Source: Chloroflexota bacterium (GTDB lineage: Bacteria; Chloroflexota; UBA6077). From it: 14,408 nt of DNA. Position numbers and translations under genes: made by a program. How positions within the stretch are numbered: position 1 is the stretch's first letter; every line of letters begins with the position of its first letter. This document shows positions 5,942 to 12,331 of the stretch, in pieces. The stretch covers positions 1 through 14,408 of the forward strand of contig JAJZRD010000080.1 of assembly GCA_021845945.1 (NCBI GenBank), in the 5' to 3' direction. Below the pieces are notes generated by a model. The model saw only the letters and a program-made list of their open reading frames with translations, ran no database searches and was not told the origin of the DNA.

Positions 5942-7003
5942 CTACCCTCGCTGCATCGCCTGAACGATGGCTTCCGCCATCTCGGAGGTGCCCGCCGACC
6001 CGCCCAGGTCGCGGGTCACCCGCCTCTCCTCCTTCAGGACTGTCGTGAGCGCCCGCTCCACCCGATCCGCGGCCTCGACGTCTCCCAAGTGGTGCAGCAT
6101 CATCACGCCGCTCAAGAGGGCCGCGGTGGGGTTTGCCTGGTTCAGTCCGGCTATCGTCGGCGCCGTCCCGTGCACCGGCTCGAACACCATGACCTCCGGA
6201 CCGATGTTGGCCCCCGGGGCTACCCCGAGACCCCCCACCAGGCCGGCACAGAGGTCAGACAGTATGTCCCCGTAGAGGTTGGGAGCGACCAGGACGTCGT
6301 AGCTCTGGGGGAACTGCACCAGCTGCATGCACATGTTGTCGATGATCCGGTCCTCGAACTCTATCCGGGGGTAGGCTCGGGAAACCTCCCGCGCCGTCTC
6401 CAGGAACAGGCCGTCGGTCAGCTTCAGGATGTTCGCCTTGTGGATGGCGGTGACCTTGTGGCGTCCCTGCCGAACGGCGTAGTCGAAAGCGAGCCTCGCC
6501 ACCCGCTCCGAGGCGCGGCGGGAGATGATCTTCGTCGCCTCGGCGACGTCGGGGGTGACCATGTGCTCGATCCCCATGTAGAGATCCTCGGTGTTCTCCC
6601 TCACCACGATCAGGTCGACGTCCTTGAAGAGGGTGTGGATCCCGGGGTATATCCGCGACGGCCGCAGGTTGGCGTACAGGTCGAACTCCTTGCGGAGGGC
6701 CACGTTCACGCTGGGGTAGATGCGAGGGGCTCCCGATCTCTTGCCACCCTGCGTCCAACAGACCGGGACGCTGAAGCCCTTCCCGATGGGGGTGGTGATC
6801 GGACCCTTCAGCGCCACCCTGTTGCGGTCGATGGAGTCCAGCACCAGGTCGGGAAGGGGGGTGCCGTACTGGTCCACGACGTGGGGACCCGCCTCCACTA
6901 CCTCCCACTGGATCTCGACGCCGCTGACGTCCAGGACCCTCCGGGCGGCACCGATCACCTCGGGGCCTATCCCCTCGCCGGGGATCAAGGTCACTCTATG
7001 CAT
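5942..7003 (-). CDS. Isocitrate/isopropylmalate dehydrogenase family protein, probably NAD-dependent, with a 20-residue insertion
   Basis: 353 residues from the ATG at 7003, GGAGG 7 bases upstream. A beta-decarboxylating dehydrogenase that oxidises and decarboxylates a 2-hydroxyacid such as isocitrate, isopropylmalate or homoisocitrate. Family motifs: [11 protein letters not shown] (6-16), [14 protein letters not shown] (64-77), [18 protein letters not shown] (98-115), [15 protein letters not shown], the [13 protein letters not shown] lysine motif, [27 protein letters not shown], and [19 protein letters not shown] after HGTAP, where NADP-specific enzymes carry KY, favours NAD. Residues 78-97 ([20 protein letters not shown]) lie between GKGF and SVNVALR, which normally touch as GKGFRSVNVALR. 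The frame is intact. The exact substrate cannot be decided from the sequence. First gene of the leftward trio. Confidence 0.92.
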   Translation of the reverse strand: MHRVTLIPGEGIGPEVIGAARRVLDVSGVEIQWEVVEAGPHVVDQYGTPLPDLVLDSIDRNRVALKGPITTPIGKGFSVPVCWTQGGKRSGAPRIYPSVNVALRKEFDLYANLRPSRIYPGIHTLFKDVDLIVVRENTEDLYMGIEHMVTPDVAEATKIISRRASERVARLAFDYAVRQGRHKVTAIHKANILKLTDGLFLETAREVSRAYPRIEFEDRIIDNMCMQLVQFPQSYDVLVAPNLYGDILSDLCAGLVGGLGVAPGANIGPEVMVFEPVHGTAPTIAGLNQANPTAALLSGVMMLHHLGDVEAADRVERALTTVLKEERRVTRDLGGSAGTSEMAEAIVQAMQRG

Positions 7004-7231
7004 GGGATTGCCTCCATACCATGCCCACCTTGGGGCACACAGCTCGCCCAGTTCTGCCTGGGCCGTCGACTTACCTTCTACATCATTCGGACCAGGCCGG
7101 GCGATGAGAGCCAGAACGCGGTCCAGACGGGGGTGGACGGTAGCAGCACTTCTCAGGAGCGCCCCCTCCCGGGGCGCGACCCGCTTGGCCGGGGCTGGGT
7201 TCCGCCCCGGGGAGGGTCTCTTGCGGGGAAG

Positions 7232-7260
7232 TTGACGGACTCCGCTGTTGATGGCACAAT
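7232..7260 (+). promoter_or_regulatory. Candidate promoter of the toxin-antitoxin operon
   Basis: TTGACG at 7232-7237 (five of six to the -35 consensus) and CACAAT at 7255-7260 (four of six to the -10) with a 17-base spacer. Transcription would start near 7267, about 44 bases before the antitoxin ATG and upstream of its AGGAGG. Confidence 0.5.
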
Positions 7261-7263
7261 GTA

Positions 7264-7291
7264 TGCGCTCGTGTCATACCGCGTGTGCGCA
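7264..7291. promoter_or_regulatory. Possible operator: TGCGC/GCGCA inverted repeat
   Basis: TGCGC (7264-7268) and GCGCA (7287-7291) sit just after the predicted -10, where a ribbon-helix-helix antitoxin would be expected to repress its own operon. The arms are only 5 bases with an 18-base gap, so chance is a real alternative. Confidence 0.2.
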
Positions 7292-7310
7292 GCCATGAAA
7301 GGAGGGCAGC

Positions 7311-7592
7311 ATGGCACAGAGGACCAGACCCAGGATCACCATCACGGTGGACCCGGACATGTTGGAGCAGGTGGACAGCTACATCGAGGAACACGAAGGG
7401 GCGGATCGCAGCCGGATAGTGGACGAAGCCCTCCGCTGCTGGTACACCGGTGTCCTGCACGAGGCCCTGGTGAAACAGCACTCGGCTCCGAAGTCGCCGG
7501 ACGAACTGGAGGAGCGAGCCGCCTGGAAGCGCATCCGCGAAGCTCAGATGCCCGGACTACGCCGCAAGTACCAACAGCATGGGGAGGCGTAG
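7311..7592 (+). CDS. Ribbon-helix-helix (CopG/MetJ-Arc type) antitoxin
   Basis: 93 residues. AGGAGG lies about 6 bases before the ATG. The N-terminus RPRITITVDPDMLEQVDSYIEEHEGADRSRIVDEALRCWY has the RHH pattern: a beta-strand (ITITVD, residues 9-14), then two helices with the SRIVDEALR signature. This dimeric fold binds operator DNA. The C-terminal 45 residues are charged (DELEERAAWKRIREAQ) and would be the disordered toxin-binding tail. The stop codon is 3 bases before the GTG of the MazF-like gene, whose SD lies inside this gene, so the two are translationally coupled. As in related modules, it presumably neutralises the toxin and autorepresses the operon. Confidence 0.88.
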   Translation: MAQRTRPRITITVDPDMLEQVDSYIEEHEGADRSRIVDEALRCWYTGVLHEALVKQHSAPKSPDELEERAAWKRIREAQMPGLRRKYQQHGEA

Positions 7593-7595
7593 GCC

Positions 7596-7961
7596 GTGAG
7601 GGAGTTGCCGCCCCTGCGGGGTGAGATCTGGAACGTTTACACTCCAGGCCAGCCCACGGATCCGCATCAGCCCCGGCCAGCGCTGGTGGTCTCTGCCGAC
7701 GAGCGGAACCAGGCGGAGGACGACGTTGTCGTGGTTCCCATCTTCACGCGAGGTGAGATCGGGCCCACCCGTGTTGCTATCCAGGCCGGGTTCGGCGGTC
7801 TGGACCACGATTCCGTCATCTTCTGCGAGGAGATCACGACCCTCGACGTGGAGTTGCTGGATGAGGGCCCCCTGGGAGATCGGGTGCCGGAGTCGCTGTT
7901 GCGTCGCGTGGTTCGGGCAGTTCGCATCGCCATAGGGGACGTGCCCATGCCCGGCGACTGA
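7596..7961 (+). CDS. MazF/PemK-family mRNA interferase toxin
   Basis: 121 residues from GTG 7596, with GGAGG (7583-7587) 8 bases upstream inside the antitoxin gene. Family features: LRGEIWNVYTP at residues 7-17, QPRPALVVSADERNQ at 25-39 with the conserved Arg (R27) and Ser (S33), VVVVPIFTR at 44-52 with the Thr (T51) often catalytic in MazF, GLDHDSVIFCEEITTLD, and a C-terminal helix LLRRVVRAVRIAIGD. MazF/PemK toxins are ribosome-independent, sequence-specific endoribonucleases that cut single-stranded RNA and arrest growth. The catalytic Arg and Thr are present, so it is probably active. The loop between beta-strands 1 and 2 (GQPTDPHQ) is slightly longer than in compact MazF proteins. Confidence 0.9.
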   Translation: MRELPPLRGEIWNVYTPGQPTDPHQPRPALVVSADERNQAEDDVVVVPIFTRGEIGPTRVAIQAGFGGLDHDSVIFCEEITTLDVELLDEGPLGDRVPESLLRRVVRAVRIAIGDVPMPGD

Positions 7962-8056
7962 CTGTCGCCTGCCGTGGGGAAGGATGACACGATAGGCCGA
8001 GGCCGCAAGACTTCTGGCACTGTCCTGCTGAGCGAGAGCGAAGTGTCTCTGTCGAT

Positions 8057-8086
8057 TGTAGAGACGCGAGATCTCGCGTCTCTACA
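8057..8086. repeat. GTAGAGAC-type palindromic repeat, copy 2
   Basis: A perfect 30-base palindrome (left arm TGTAGAGACGCGAGA, centre between 8071 and 8072), 95 bases after the toxin stop codon and between convergent genes. It matches the element at 1011-1040 except for a swapped C-G/G-C pair beside the centre and one flank base. GTCTCT at 8045-8050 offers a third partner for the AGAGAC arm. G-runs, not T-runs, follow on the plus strand, so it is not a classical intrinsic terminator, but in RNA it would form a long stem. Confidence 0.92.
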
Positions 8087-8122
8087 GGGGGGTGCCCAAC
8101 AGAATGAAGGGCGCGGGCCAGG

Positions 8123-9007
8123 TCACGTGGCCAGTACGAGCCAGATCCCTGCCATAGAGATGAGGCAGCCCAGGGCCGTTTGCCAGGTCATCTTCTCACC
8201 CATCAGCAGCGACATGGGCGCGCCGAAAAGGGGGGCCGTCGAGGTGAGCGTGGCCGTCCTGGCTGCGCCGATGTGCTGAACGGCCAGCAGGAAGGTGATG
8301 GAGCTGAGCAGGCCGGCAATCCCGGCGGCTACAGTCCCCAGCAGCTGGTTTCCCCGGTACTCCCGCAGTTGGAGTCCGGGGCGGCTGAAGCTCGAGGCCA
8401 GCGTCAGCGCAGCCGTGGCGGCTATCAGCCGAATGGTGGCCGCCACGAGGCCGTCCACCCCCTGCACTCCGACCTTCACCAGCACGGTGGCGCAGGCCCA
8501 GAAAAGACCCGCCAGCAGTGCCAGCACGACTCCGAGCCTCTCGTTCTTCCTGGAGCCCGCCCCTGGTTTCGCCAGGAGGGCGCGGCTGGGGATCAGCACC
8601 AGCCCCACTCCCAGCACCACCAGCAACGTTCCCGCTACCAAGCCCGGGGTGACTCGCTCGCCCAACAGGGCGGCCGCCATGATGGCGGCGTAGATGGGGT
8701 AGGCGTTGGAAAGGAGGAGGCCCCGGGCGATGCCCACCAACCTGAGGCTGTAGAAGTAGATGGTATCGCCGATGCCCATACCCACCAGCACCGAGGCGAC
8801 CAGGTAACCGATCGCGGGCAAAGGGACGTCGTCCATGGCCCCGAACCTGCCCGTGGCCAGCACAACTCCCAGTGCCAGCACTGTGGCTACCAGGGATCGG
8901 AAGGCGTTGAGCGAGAGTGCGTCGGTGCGAGATTGCAGGGCGCGAAGGAGGACGCTGACCAGGGCCCAACAGAAGGCCGAGGCCAGGCCGAATAGATCGC
9001 CGGTCAT
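8123..9007 (-). CDS. EamA/DMT-superfamily transporter
   Basis: 294 residues from the ATG at 9007. A longer frame opens upstream, but the extra 35 residues (Trp/Arg/Pro-rich) are unlike the family, whose first helix begins right after MTGDLFGLASAFCWALVSVLLR. The SD at 9007 is weak. Ten hydrophobic segments form two EamA repeats separated by a charged loop (KPGAGSRKNER). Typical motifs are ASAFCWALVSVLLRA in repeat 1, LLAGLFWACATVLVKVG in repeat 2, and the ends LLGERVTPGLVAGTLLVVLGVGLVLI and LLMGEKMTWQTALGCLISMAGIWLVL. These are drug/metabolite exporters or exchangers of the inner membrane; the substrate cannot be told. Divergent from the hydrolase gene and convergent with the toxin. Confidence 0.93.
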   Translation of the reverse strand: MTGDLFGLASAFCWALVSVLLRALQSRTDALSLNAFRSLVATVLALGVVLATGRFGAMDDVPLPAIGYLVASVLVGMGIGDTIYFYSLRLVGIARGLLLSNAYPIYAAIMAAALLGERVTPGLVAGTLLVVLGVGLVLIPSRALLAKPGAGSRKNERLGVVLALLAGLFWACATVLVKVGVQGVDGLVAATIRLIAATAALTLASSFSRPGLQLREYRGNQLLGTVAAGIAGLLSSITFLLAVQHIGAARTATLTSTAPLFGAPMSLLMGEKMTWQTALGCLISMAGIWLVLAT

Positions 9008-9071
9008 CTGGGAGTCCCAACCAGTCTGTCGCGGATAGCGCCACGCCGGGCGCGGGGAGCCTCGCCATTCT

Positions 9072-9077
9072 ATCATA
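9072..9077 (-). promoter_or_regulatory. Possible -10 box of the EamA gene
   Basis: On the minus strand TATGAT (five of six to consensus) lies 64 bases before the chosen ATG. No good -35 is found 16-18 bases upstream. It supports transcription starting downstream of the long-frame start at 9112. Confidence 0.25.
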
Positions 9078-9186
9078 GAGAGTAGCGGCGCCACCGCACT
9101 CCACGTGGGCACGGTGTGTGCAGCGGCCGGTCACCGACGTAGCGGCGGCTGCCGCTCGATCCTATCGCGAGAGAAGGGGGAAGGTC

Positions 9187-9867
9187 ATGGCCGAAAGCTC
9201 TGGAGCTCCGTTAGCGGAGCGCTACGTGGAGGTGCCCTCGCGGGCAGGGACCCTGAAGGGCATCCTGGTGATGCCTCGGGACGCCGCCGGAATAGTGCTC
9301 TTCGCCCACGGGAGCGGGAGCAGCCGCTTCAGCCCCCGCAACCGCTTCGTGGCCGGCGTCCTTCAAGAGGGTGGCATCGCCACCCTGCTGATGGACCTGC
9401 TCACCGAGGAGGAAGCCGAGGATCGGACCCGGGTCTTCGACATCGATCTGCTGACGGAGCGGCTGCTGGAGGCCACCGGTTGGGTGAGGCAGCAGCCCGA
9501 GACTCGTGGACTCCCCATCGGCTACTTTGGAGCCAGCACCGGTGCGGCGGCCGCCCTGAAGGCGGCGGCGAGGGAGGGCACCAGGATCGCGGCCGTCGTC
9601 TCACGGGGCGGGCGTCCCGATCTGGCCTCCGACGTCCTGCCCAGGGTGAAGGCGCCGACCCTGCTGATCGTCGGCGGGGACGACCAGCAGGTGGTGGATC
9701 TGAACCAGCAGGCCTACAACCTGCTGCCCGGCGAGGCGGAGCTGACGATCATCCCTGGAGCCACCCACCTGTTCGAGGAGCCGGGCGCTCTGGAGGAGGT
9801 GGCTCGGCTGGCTCGGGATTGGTTCAAGCGCCAGCTGCAGACCCAACGTCTACGGCGCGCCGCGTGA
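9187..9867 (+). CDS. Dienelactone-hydrolase-like alpha/beta hydrolase
   Basis: 226 residues from ATG 9187, preceded by a GGGGGAAGG purine run; the in-frame GTG at 9118 would add 23 atypical residues. Alpha/beta-hydrolase layout: AGIVLFAHGSGSSRFSPRN (oxyanion-hole HGSGSS), nucleophile elbow GASTG with Ser117, acid at D165/D166 in LLIVGGDDQQVVD, and His194 in PGATHLFEEPGALEEVA. The triad is therefore complete. Close relatives are often annotated dienelactone hydrolase family and in many genomes are fused to or adjacent to a phosphoribosyltransferase domain; none is present here. No signal peptide, so cytoplasmic. Substrate unknown. Confidence 0.9.
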   Translation: MAESSGAPLAERYVEVPSRAGTLKGILVMPRDAAGIVLFAHGSGSSRFSPRNRFVAGVLQEGGIATLLMDLLTEEEAEDRTRVFDIDLLTERLLEATGWVRQQPETRGLPIGYFGASTGAAAALKAAAREGTRIAAVVSRGGRPDLASDVLPRVKAPTLLIVGGDDQQVVDLNQQAYNLLPGEAELTIIPGATHLFEEPGALEEVARLARDWFKRQLQTQRLRRAA

Positions 9868-9886
9868 TGTTGCCTGAGAGGGAGAA

Positions 9887-9965
9887 ACAGGATGGACGGG
9901 ATGGACGGGATGGAGAGCCCAACCTGGTGGTCCTGGCCATCCCGTTCATCCCGGCCGTCCCGGTT
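9887..9965. repeat. ATCCCG-type 9-mer repeats in inverted orientation
   Basis: The left arm (9890-9913) is a tandem of the 9-mer GGATGGACG (two and two-thirds copies). The right arm (9937-9962) carries its complement as degenerate copies (CCATCCCGT, TCATCCCGG, CCGTCCCGG). The arms are separated by 23 bases and can form a long hairpin ending in TTT. Purine-rich GGATGGACGGGATGG / CATCCTGTTCATCC repeats of this kind recur in many bacterial genomes. It begins 20 bases after the hydrolase stop and could end its transcript. Confidence 0.75.
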
Positions 9966-9982
9966 TCGTCGCCCCATCGCGG

Positions 9983-10011
9983 TTGACGCTGCTCCCGCCG
10001 CCAGATAAACT
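9983..10011 (+). promoter_or_regulatory. Candidate promoter of the TauE/SafE gene
   Basis: TTGACG (9983-9988, five of six to -35) and TAAACT (10006-10011, four of six to -10) with a 17-base spacer. Transcription would start near 10018, giving a leader of about 75 bases. The -35 hexamer is the same as in the toxin-antitoxin promoter. Confidence 0.45.
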
Positions 10012-10091
10012 GCGGTCCGATCGTCGGCCTCCCCGATTCTTGCCGGCGCTGGAGATGGAACACCCCACTGGACCCTTCCGTCGTTGCCGTC

Positions 10092-10838
10092 ATGTTTCTC
10101 CTCGGGCTACTCCTGGGCTTCGTAGGGCTCGGGGGGGCTGGTTTCGTTGCAGCCCTGCTCATCCTCCTCTTCCACGTTCCCGTGCATCTCTCCTTTGGGA
10201 CCGCGCTGGGCGCGATGTTCGTCAGCGCCGCGGTAGGGGGCTGGAGCCATCTCCGCGAGGGGAACGTCGATCCGGTGGCCGGGGTGCAGATCGGTCTGGT
10301 GGGAGTGGTGGGAGCCTATCTCGGGGGCGGGCTGGCACTGTCCACCGGCGGGGACACTCTGAAGACCTTCGCCGGCGCCACCCTGATCCTCAACTCCACG
10401 ATCATCTACCTGCGAACCCGAATGGCGCCCGATCCCAAGCCCTGGAAGAAGGCGGCGTCGGCGGCGGAGAGGTGGTGGCGGGAGTTCCCCGGATCGGCCC
10501 TCATCGGCTTCCTGTGCGGCTTCGGCTCGGGTTTCTTGAGCATCGGCACCGCTCCCTGGGTTCAGGTGGGGCTCCTGGTGCTGAAGGGCACCGACCTGCG
10601 AAGGACCGTGGGGACCACCATGTTCGCCCTCTCCTTCATGAGCTTCACCGGCGCCATCCGGTTCGCTCAGGGAGGTCAGATCACCCTCGAGTTGCTGGTC
10701 GGCGTGGTGTTGGGACTGTCTACCGGCAGCTTCGTCGGGGCCAAGTTCACCAGGCGAGCTTCCCGCCGCCTGGTCAGGGTGGCCATGATCGTCACCCCCA
10801 TCATGGCCGGCTCCCTTCTGCTGGTGGCACCCTCGTAG
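10092..10838 (+). CDS. TauE/SafE-family permease (putative sulfite/sulfonate or anion exporter)
   Basis: 248 residues, about eight membrane helices in two repeats. Family signatures: LLGFVGLGGAGFVAALLILLF at the N-terminus, LSFGTALGAMFVSAAVGGWSHLREGNVD, VVGAYLGGGLAL, and in the second repeat IGFLCGFGSGFLSIGTAPWVQVGLLVLKGTDLRRTVGTTMFALSFMSFTGAI. The loop between repeats (RTRMAPDPKPWKKAASAAERWWREF) is cytoplasmic and basic. The ATG at 10092 is the only plausible start: the frame stays open upstream but has no ATG, GTG or TTG after the predicted transcription start. No clear SD precedes it. TauE/SafE proteins export sulfite, sulfoacetate or other small anions; no sulfur gene is adjacent, so the substrate is unknown. 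Confidence 0.92.
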   Translation: MFLLGLLLGFVGLGGAGFVAALLILLFHVPVHLSFGTALGAMFVSAAVGGWSHLREGNVDPVAGVQIGLVGVVGAYLGGGLALSTGGDTLKTFAGATLILNSTIIYLRTRMAPDPKPWKKAASAAERWWREFPGSALIGFLCGFGSGFLSIGTAPWVQVGLLVLKGTDLRRTVGTTMFALSFMSFTGAIRFAQGGQITLELLVGVVLGLSTGSFVGAKFTRRASRRLVRVAMIVTPIMAGSLLLVAPS

Positions 10839-10870
10839 CCCGGAACATGCGAGGAGAGGGATCGTCCCGG

Positions 10871-10910
10871 AAAAAGGAGCGGCCCGAAGGCAAGCCTCCG
10901 GGCCGCTTCC
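10871..10910 (-). terminator. Intrinsic terminator of the small membrane protein gene
   Basis: Stem GCGGCCCG (10879-10886) / CGGGCCGC (10899-10906), with an inner AGGC/GCCT pairing and an outer GGA/TCC extension past one bulge. On the minus strand it is followed by TCCTTTTT. It starts 4 bases beyond the small gene's stop codon. It may also stop plus-strand transcription from the permease, though the plus-strand tail is only pyrimidine-rich. Confidence 0.85.
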
Positions 10911-10913
10911 CCT

Positions 10914-11084
10914 CTATAGAGTCGCCCTGCCCCTGGTCAGCAGGTTCCAGACCAGGATGATGGCAGCTATCACCAGCGCTATCCACACTAGCCCGCCCAG
11001 ATTGGCAAAGAAGAAGCCGACGATCCAGAACACTACCAGAGCGATGACTATGAACCAGAGAATTGCCTCGAGCAGACCGATCAT
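10914..11084 (-). CDS. Small two-helix membrane protein (lmo0937/DUF5670-like)
   Basis: 56 residues from the ATG at 11084, with GGAGG 7 bases upstream; an in-frame upstream start would add 12 basic residues without an SD. Two hydrophobic segments (AILWFIVIALVVFWIVGFFF, residues 7-26, and LVWIALVIAAIILVWNLL, about 31-48) are joined by ANLGG, ending in basic RGRATL. The pattern, including LW...WIVGF, GGL, LVIA and a final NLL-x-RGR, resembles the lmo0937-type small membrane proteins, whose function is unknown. The excellent SD and dedicated terminator argue that this is a real, separately expressed gene. Divergent from argF. Confidence 0.8.
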   Translation of the reverse strand: MIGLLEAILWFIVIALVVFWIVGFFFANLGGLVWIALVIAAIILVWNLLTRGRATL

Positions 11085-11200
11085 GGTAATCCCTCCATCC
11101 CTGCGGTGGTGGCCCCGCATTCACGGGTTGGACGCATCAGCAGGAGTTGTGCCAGTTGACGTAGTGCTACAGCAAGGCCGTGTCCGAGGGGGTGCGATTA

Positions 11201-11209
11201 TGGTATACT
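11201..11209 (+). promoter_or_regulatory. Candidate extended -10 promoter of argF
   Basis: TGG followed by TATACT (11204-11209) forms an extended -10 element, with TATACT five of six to consensus. The -35 position (TGTCCG) is poor, as tolerated by TGn-type promoters. The start of transcription would be near 11216, about 180 bases before the argF ATG. Confidence 0.4.
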
Positions 11210-11233
11210 GGCACCGCGCCGGTCCTGGTCACA

Positions 11234-11345
11234 GTAGCTGCGGGAGCTACGCCGCGGCCGGCAAGCCGGGACGGGCGCGACAGTATTGCAGCTTCCCCTG
11301 GCGCCTCCCAGGGTCGCGTTGCTGATCAACTCCCCGTCGCGACCC
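11234..11345 (+). promoter_or_regulatory. Structured argF leader with two mutually exclusive stems
   Basis: GTAGCT (11234-11239) pairs with AGCTAC (11245-11250). CCCTGG (11296-11301) pairs with CCAGGG (11308-11313). GGGTCGCG (11311-11318) pairs with CGCGACCC (11338-11345). The last two share 11311-11313, so they compete. No U-tract follows either, so classical terminator/antiterminator control is not shown. Confidence 0.3.
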
Positions 11346-11395
11346 GACCGCGCTCTCCGGCGACGAATACCTCCCGATTTCGGCAGGGGGACCAC

Positions 11396-12316
11396 ATGCG
11401 CAGCTTCCTCAGCGTGGCCGATTTGCCACGGGGCGATCTCACGAAGGTCCTGGAGCGGGCAGCCGTTCTCAAAGAGGAGACGCGACGGGGCCAGTGGCGT
11501 ACCGAGCTTCAGGGAAAGACGGTGGCACTGCTCTTCCAGAAGCCATCGCTGCGGACCAGGGTGTCTTTCGAGCAGGGCATTCGCCAATTGGGAGGCTACG
11601 CCCTCTATCTATCTCCGGCCGAGGTCGGGCTGGGCGAGCGGGAGAGCGTGTCCGACGTGGCAAGGGTGCTGAGCCGCTACGTGGACTGCATCGTGGCTCG
11701 GACCAACCGGCACTCGGACCTGGAGTTGCTGGCTCGCTACGCCACGATACCCGTGGTGAACGCCCTGTCCGACTTCAGCCATCCCTGCCAGTGTCTTGCC
11801 GACCTTCTGACCGTCCGAGAGCAGAAGGGGCGATTGGCCGGCGTGACGATGGCCTACATTGGGGATGGCAACAACGTGCTGCACTCCCTCATTCTGGGGG
11901 CGGCCAAGGTGGGGCTGCACCTTCGGGTAGCCTGTCCCCGCGGCTACGAGCCGAGGGCCGACGTGGTGGAGTTGGCGGCGATCGATCGGGGTGCGACGGG
12001 AGCCACCCTCTCTTTTCTGGAGAGCCCTCAGGAAGCCGCCGCGGCTGCCGATATTCTCTATACAGACGTGTGGACCAGCATGGGCCAGGAGGTGGAGGCC
12101 CAGGCGCGAAGGGAAGCCTTTGCCGGCTATCGGATCGATGCCCTACTGCTGAGGCTGGCGAAGCCGGATGCCATCGTGATGCACGACCTGCCGGCCCATC
12201 GGGGCGAGGAGATCACCGACGAGGTGATCGATGGCCCCCAGTCGGCGGTCTTTGACCAGGCTGAGAATCGCCTACATGCCCAAAAGGGGCTGTTGTCCTG
12301 GCTCTTCGCCGGTTGA
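11396..12316 (+). CDS. argF: Ornithine carbamoyltransferase
   Basis: Transfers the carbamoyl group of carbamoyl phosphate to ornithine, giving citrulline in arginine synthesis; cytoplasmic trimer in the family. 306 residues from ATG 11396, normal length, with AGGGGG about 5 bases upstream; the open frame before it is not OTC-like. Motifs: FQKPSLRTRVSFEQG with the S-x-RTR carbamoyl-phosphate loop (51-55), HPCQ (129-132), IGDGNNV, and DVWTSMGQE with the ornithine-loop SMG (228-230). The last signature, normally HCLPAHRGEEI, reads HDLPAHRGEEI, with D264 replacing the cysteine that contacts ornithine. The rest of the site is intact, so activity is likely. N-acetyl- or N-succinylornithine specificity is less likely given SMG and the overall length. 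Only 15 bases separate it from the TPR gene, so they probably form an operon. Confidence 0.93.
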   Translation: MRSFLSVADLPRGDLTKVLERAAVLKEETRRGQWRTELQGKTVALLFQKPSLRTRVSFEQGIRQLGGYALYLSPAEVGLGERESVSDVARVLSRYVDCIVARTNRHSDLELLARYATIPVVNALSDFSHPCQCLADLLTVREQKGRLAGVTMAYIGDGNNVLHSLILGAAKVGLHLRVACPRGYEPRADVVELAAIDRGATGATLSFLESPQEAAAAADILYTDVWTSMGQEVEAQARREAFAGYRIDALLLRLAKPDAIVMHDLPAHRGEEITDEVIDGPQSAVFDQAENRLHAQKGLLSWLFAG

Positions 12317-12331
12317 GACGGAGTAATCGGA

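Larger units (their letters stand above)
7004..7310. other. Divergent intergenic region between dehydrogenase and toxin-antitoxin genes
   Basis: 307 bases without a credible gene. The dehydrogenase leader holds two short stems near its SD: TGCCC/GGGCA (7022-7026, 7032-7036) and GCCCAG/CTGGGC (7046-7051, 7058-7063). GC-rich self-complementary sequence follows at about 7159-7215, and then the toxin-antitoxin promoter. I found no confident promoter for the dehydrogenase. Confidence 0.55.
11085..11395. other. Divergent intergenic region and long argF leader
   Basis: 311 bases between the small membrane gene and argF. It contains an extended -10 promoter at 11201-11209 and, downstream, about 180 bases of GC-rich leader with several stems (11234-11345). 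No leader peptide rich in arginine and no convincing ARG-box-like operator was seen. Confidence 0.5.

Noticed and set aside
5819..7624. Long plus-strand frame opposite the dehydrogenase gene
   Set aside because: It spans a real minus-strand enzyme gene and overlaps the antitoxin in another frame; its translation resembles no protein.
9008..9112. N-terminal extension of the EamA transporter
   Set aside because: 35 residues rich in Trp, Arg and Pro precede the normal first helix, and a TATGAT box lies inside the extension, suggesting it is 5' leader.
9887..9965. CRISPR-like array
   Set aside because: The units are 9 bases, contiguous and inverted, with no spacers. No cas gene is present.
11180..11395. 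72-codon N-terminal extension of argF
   Set aside because: OTCase proteins start at the equivalent of ATG 11396, which has its own SD. The upstream part is low-complexity and overlaps the predicted promoter.
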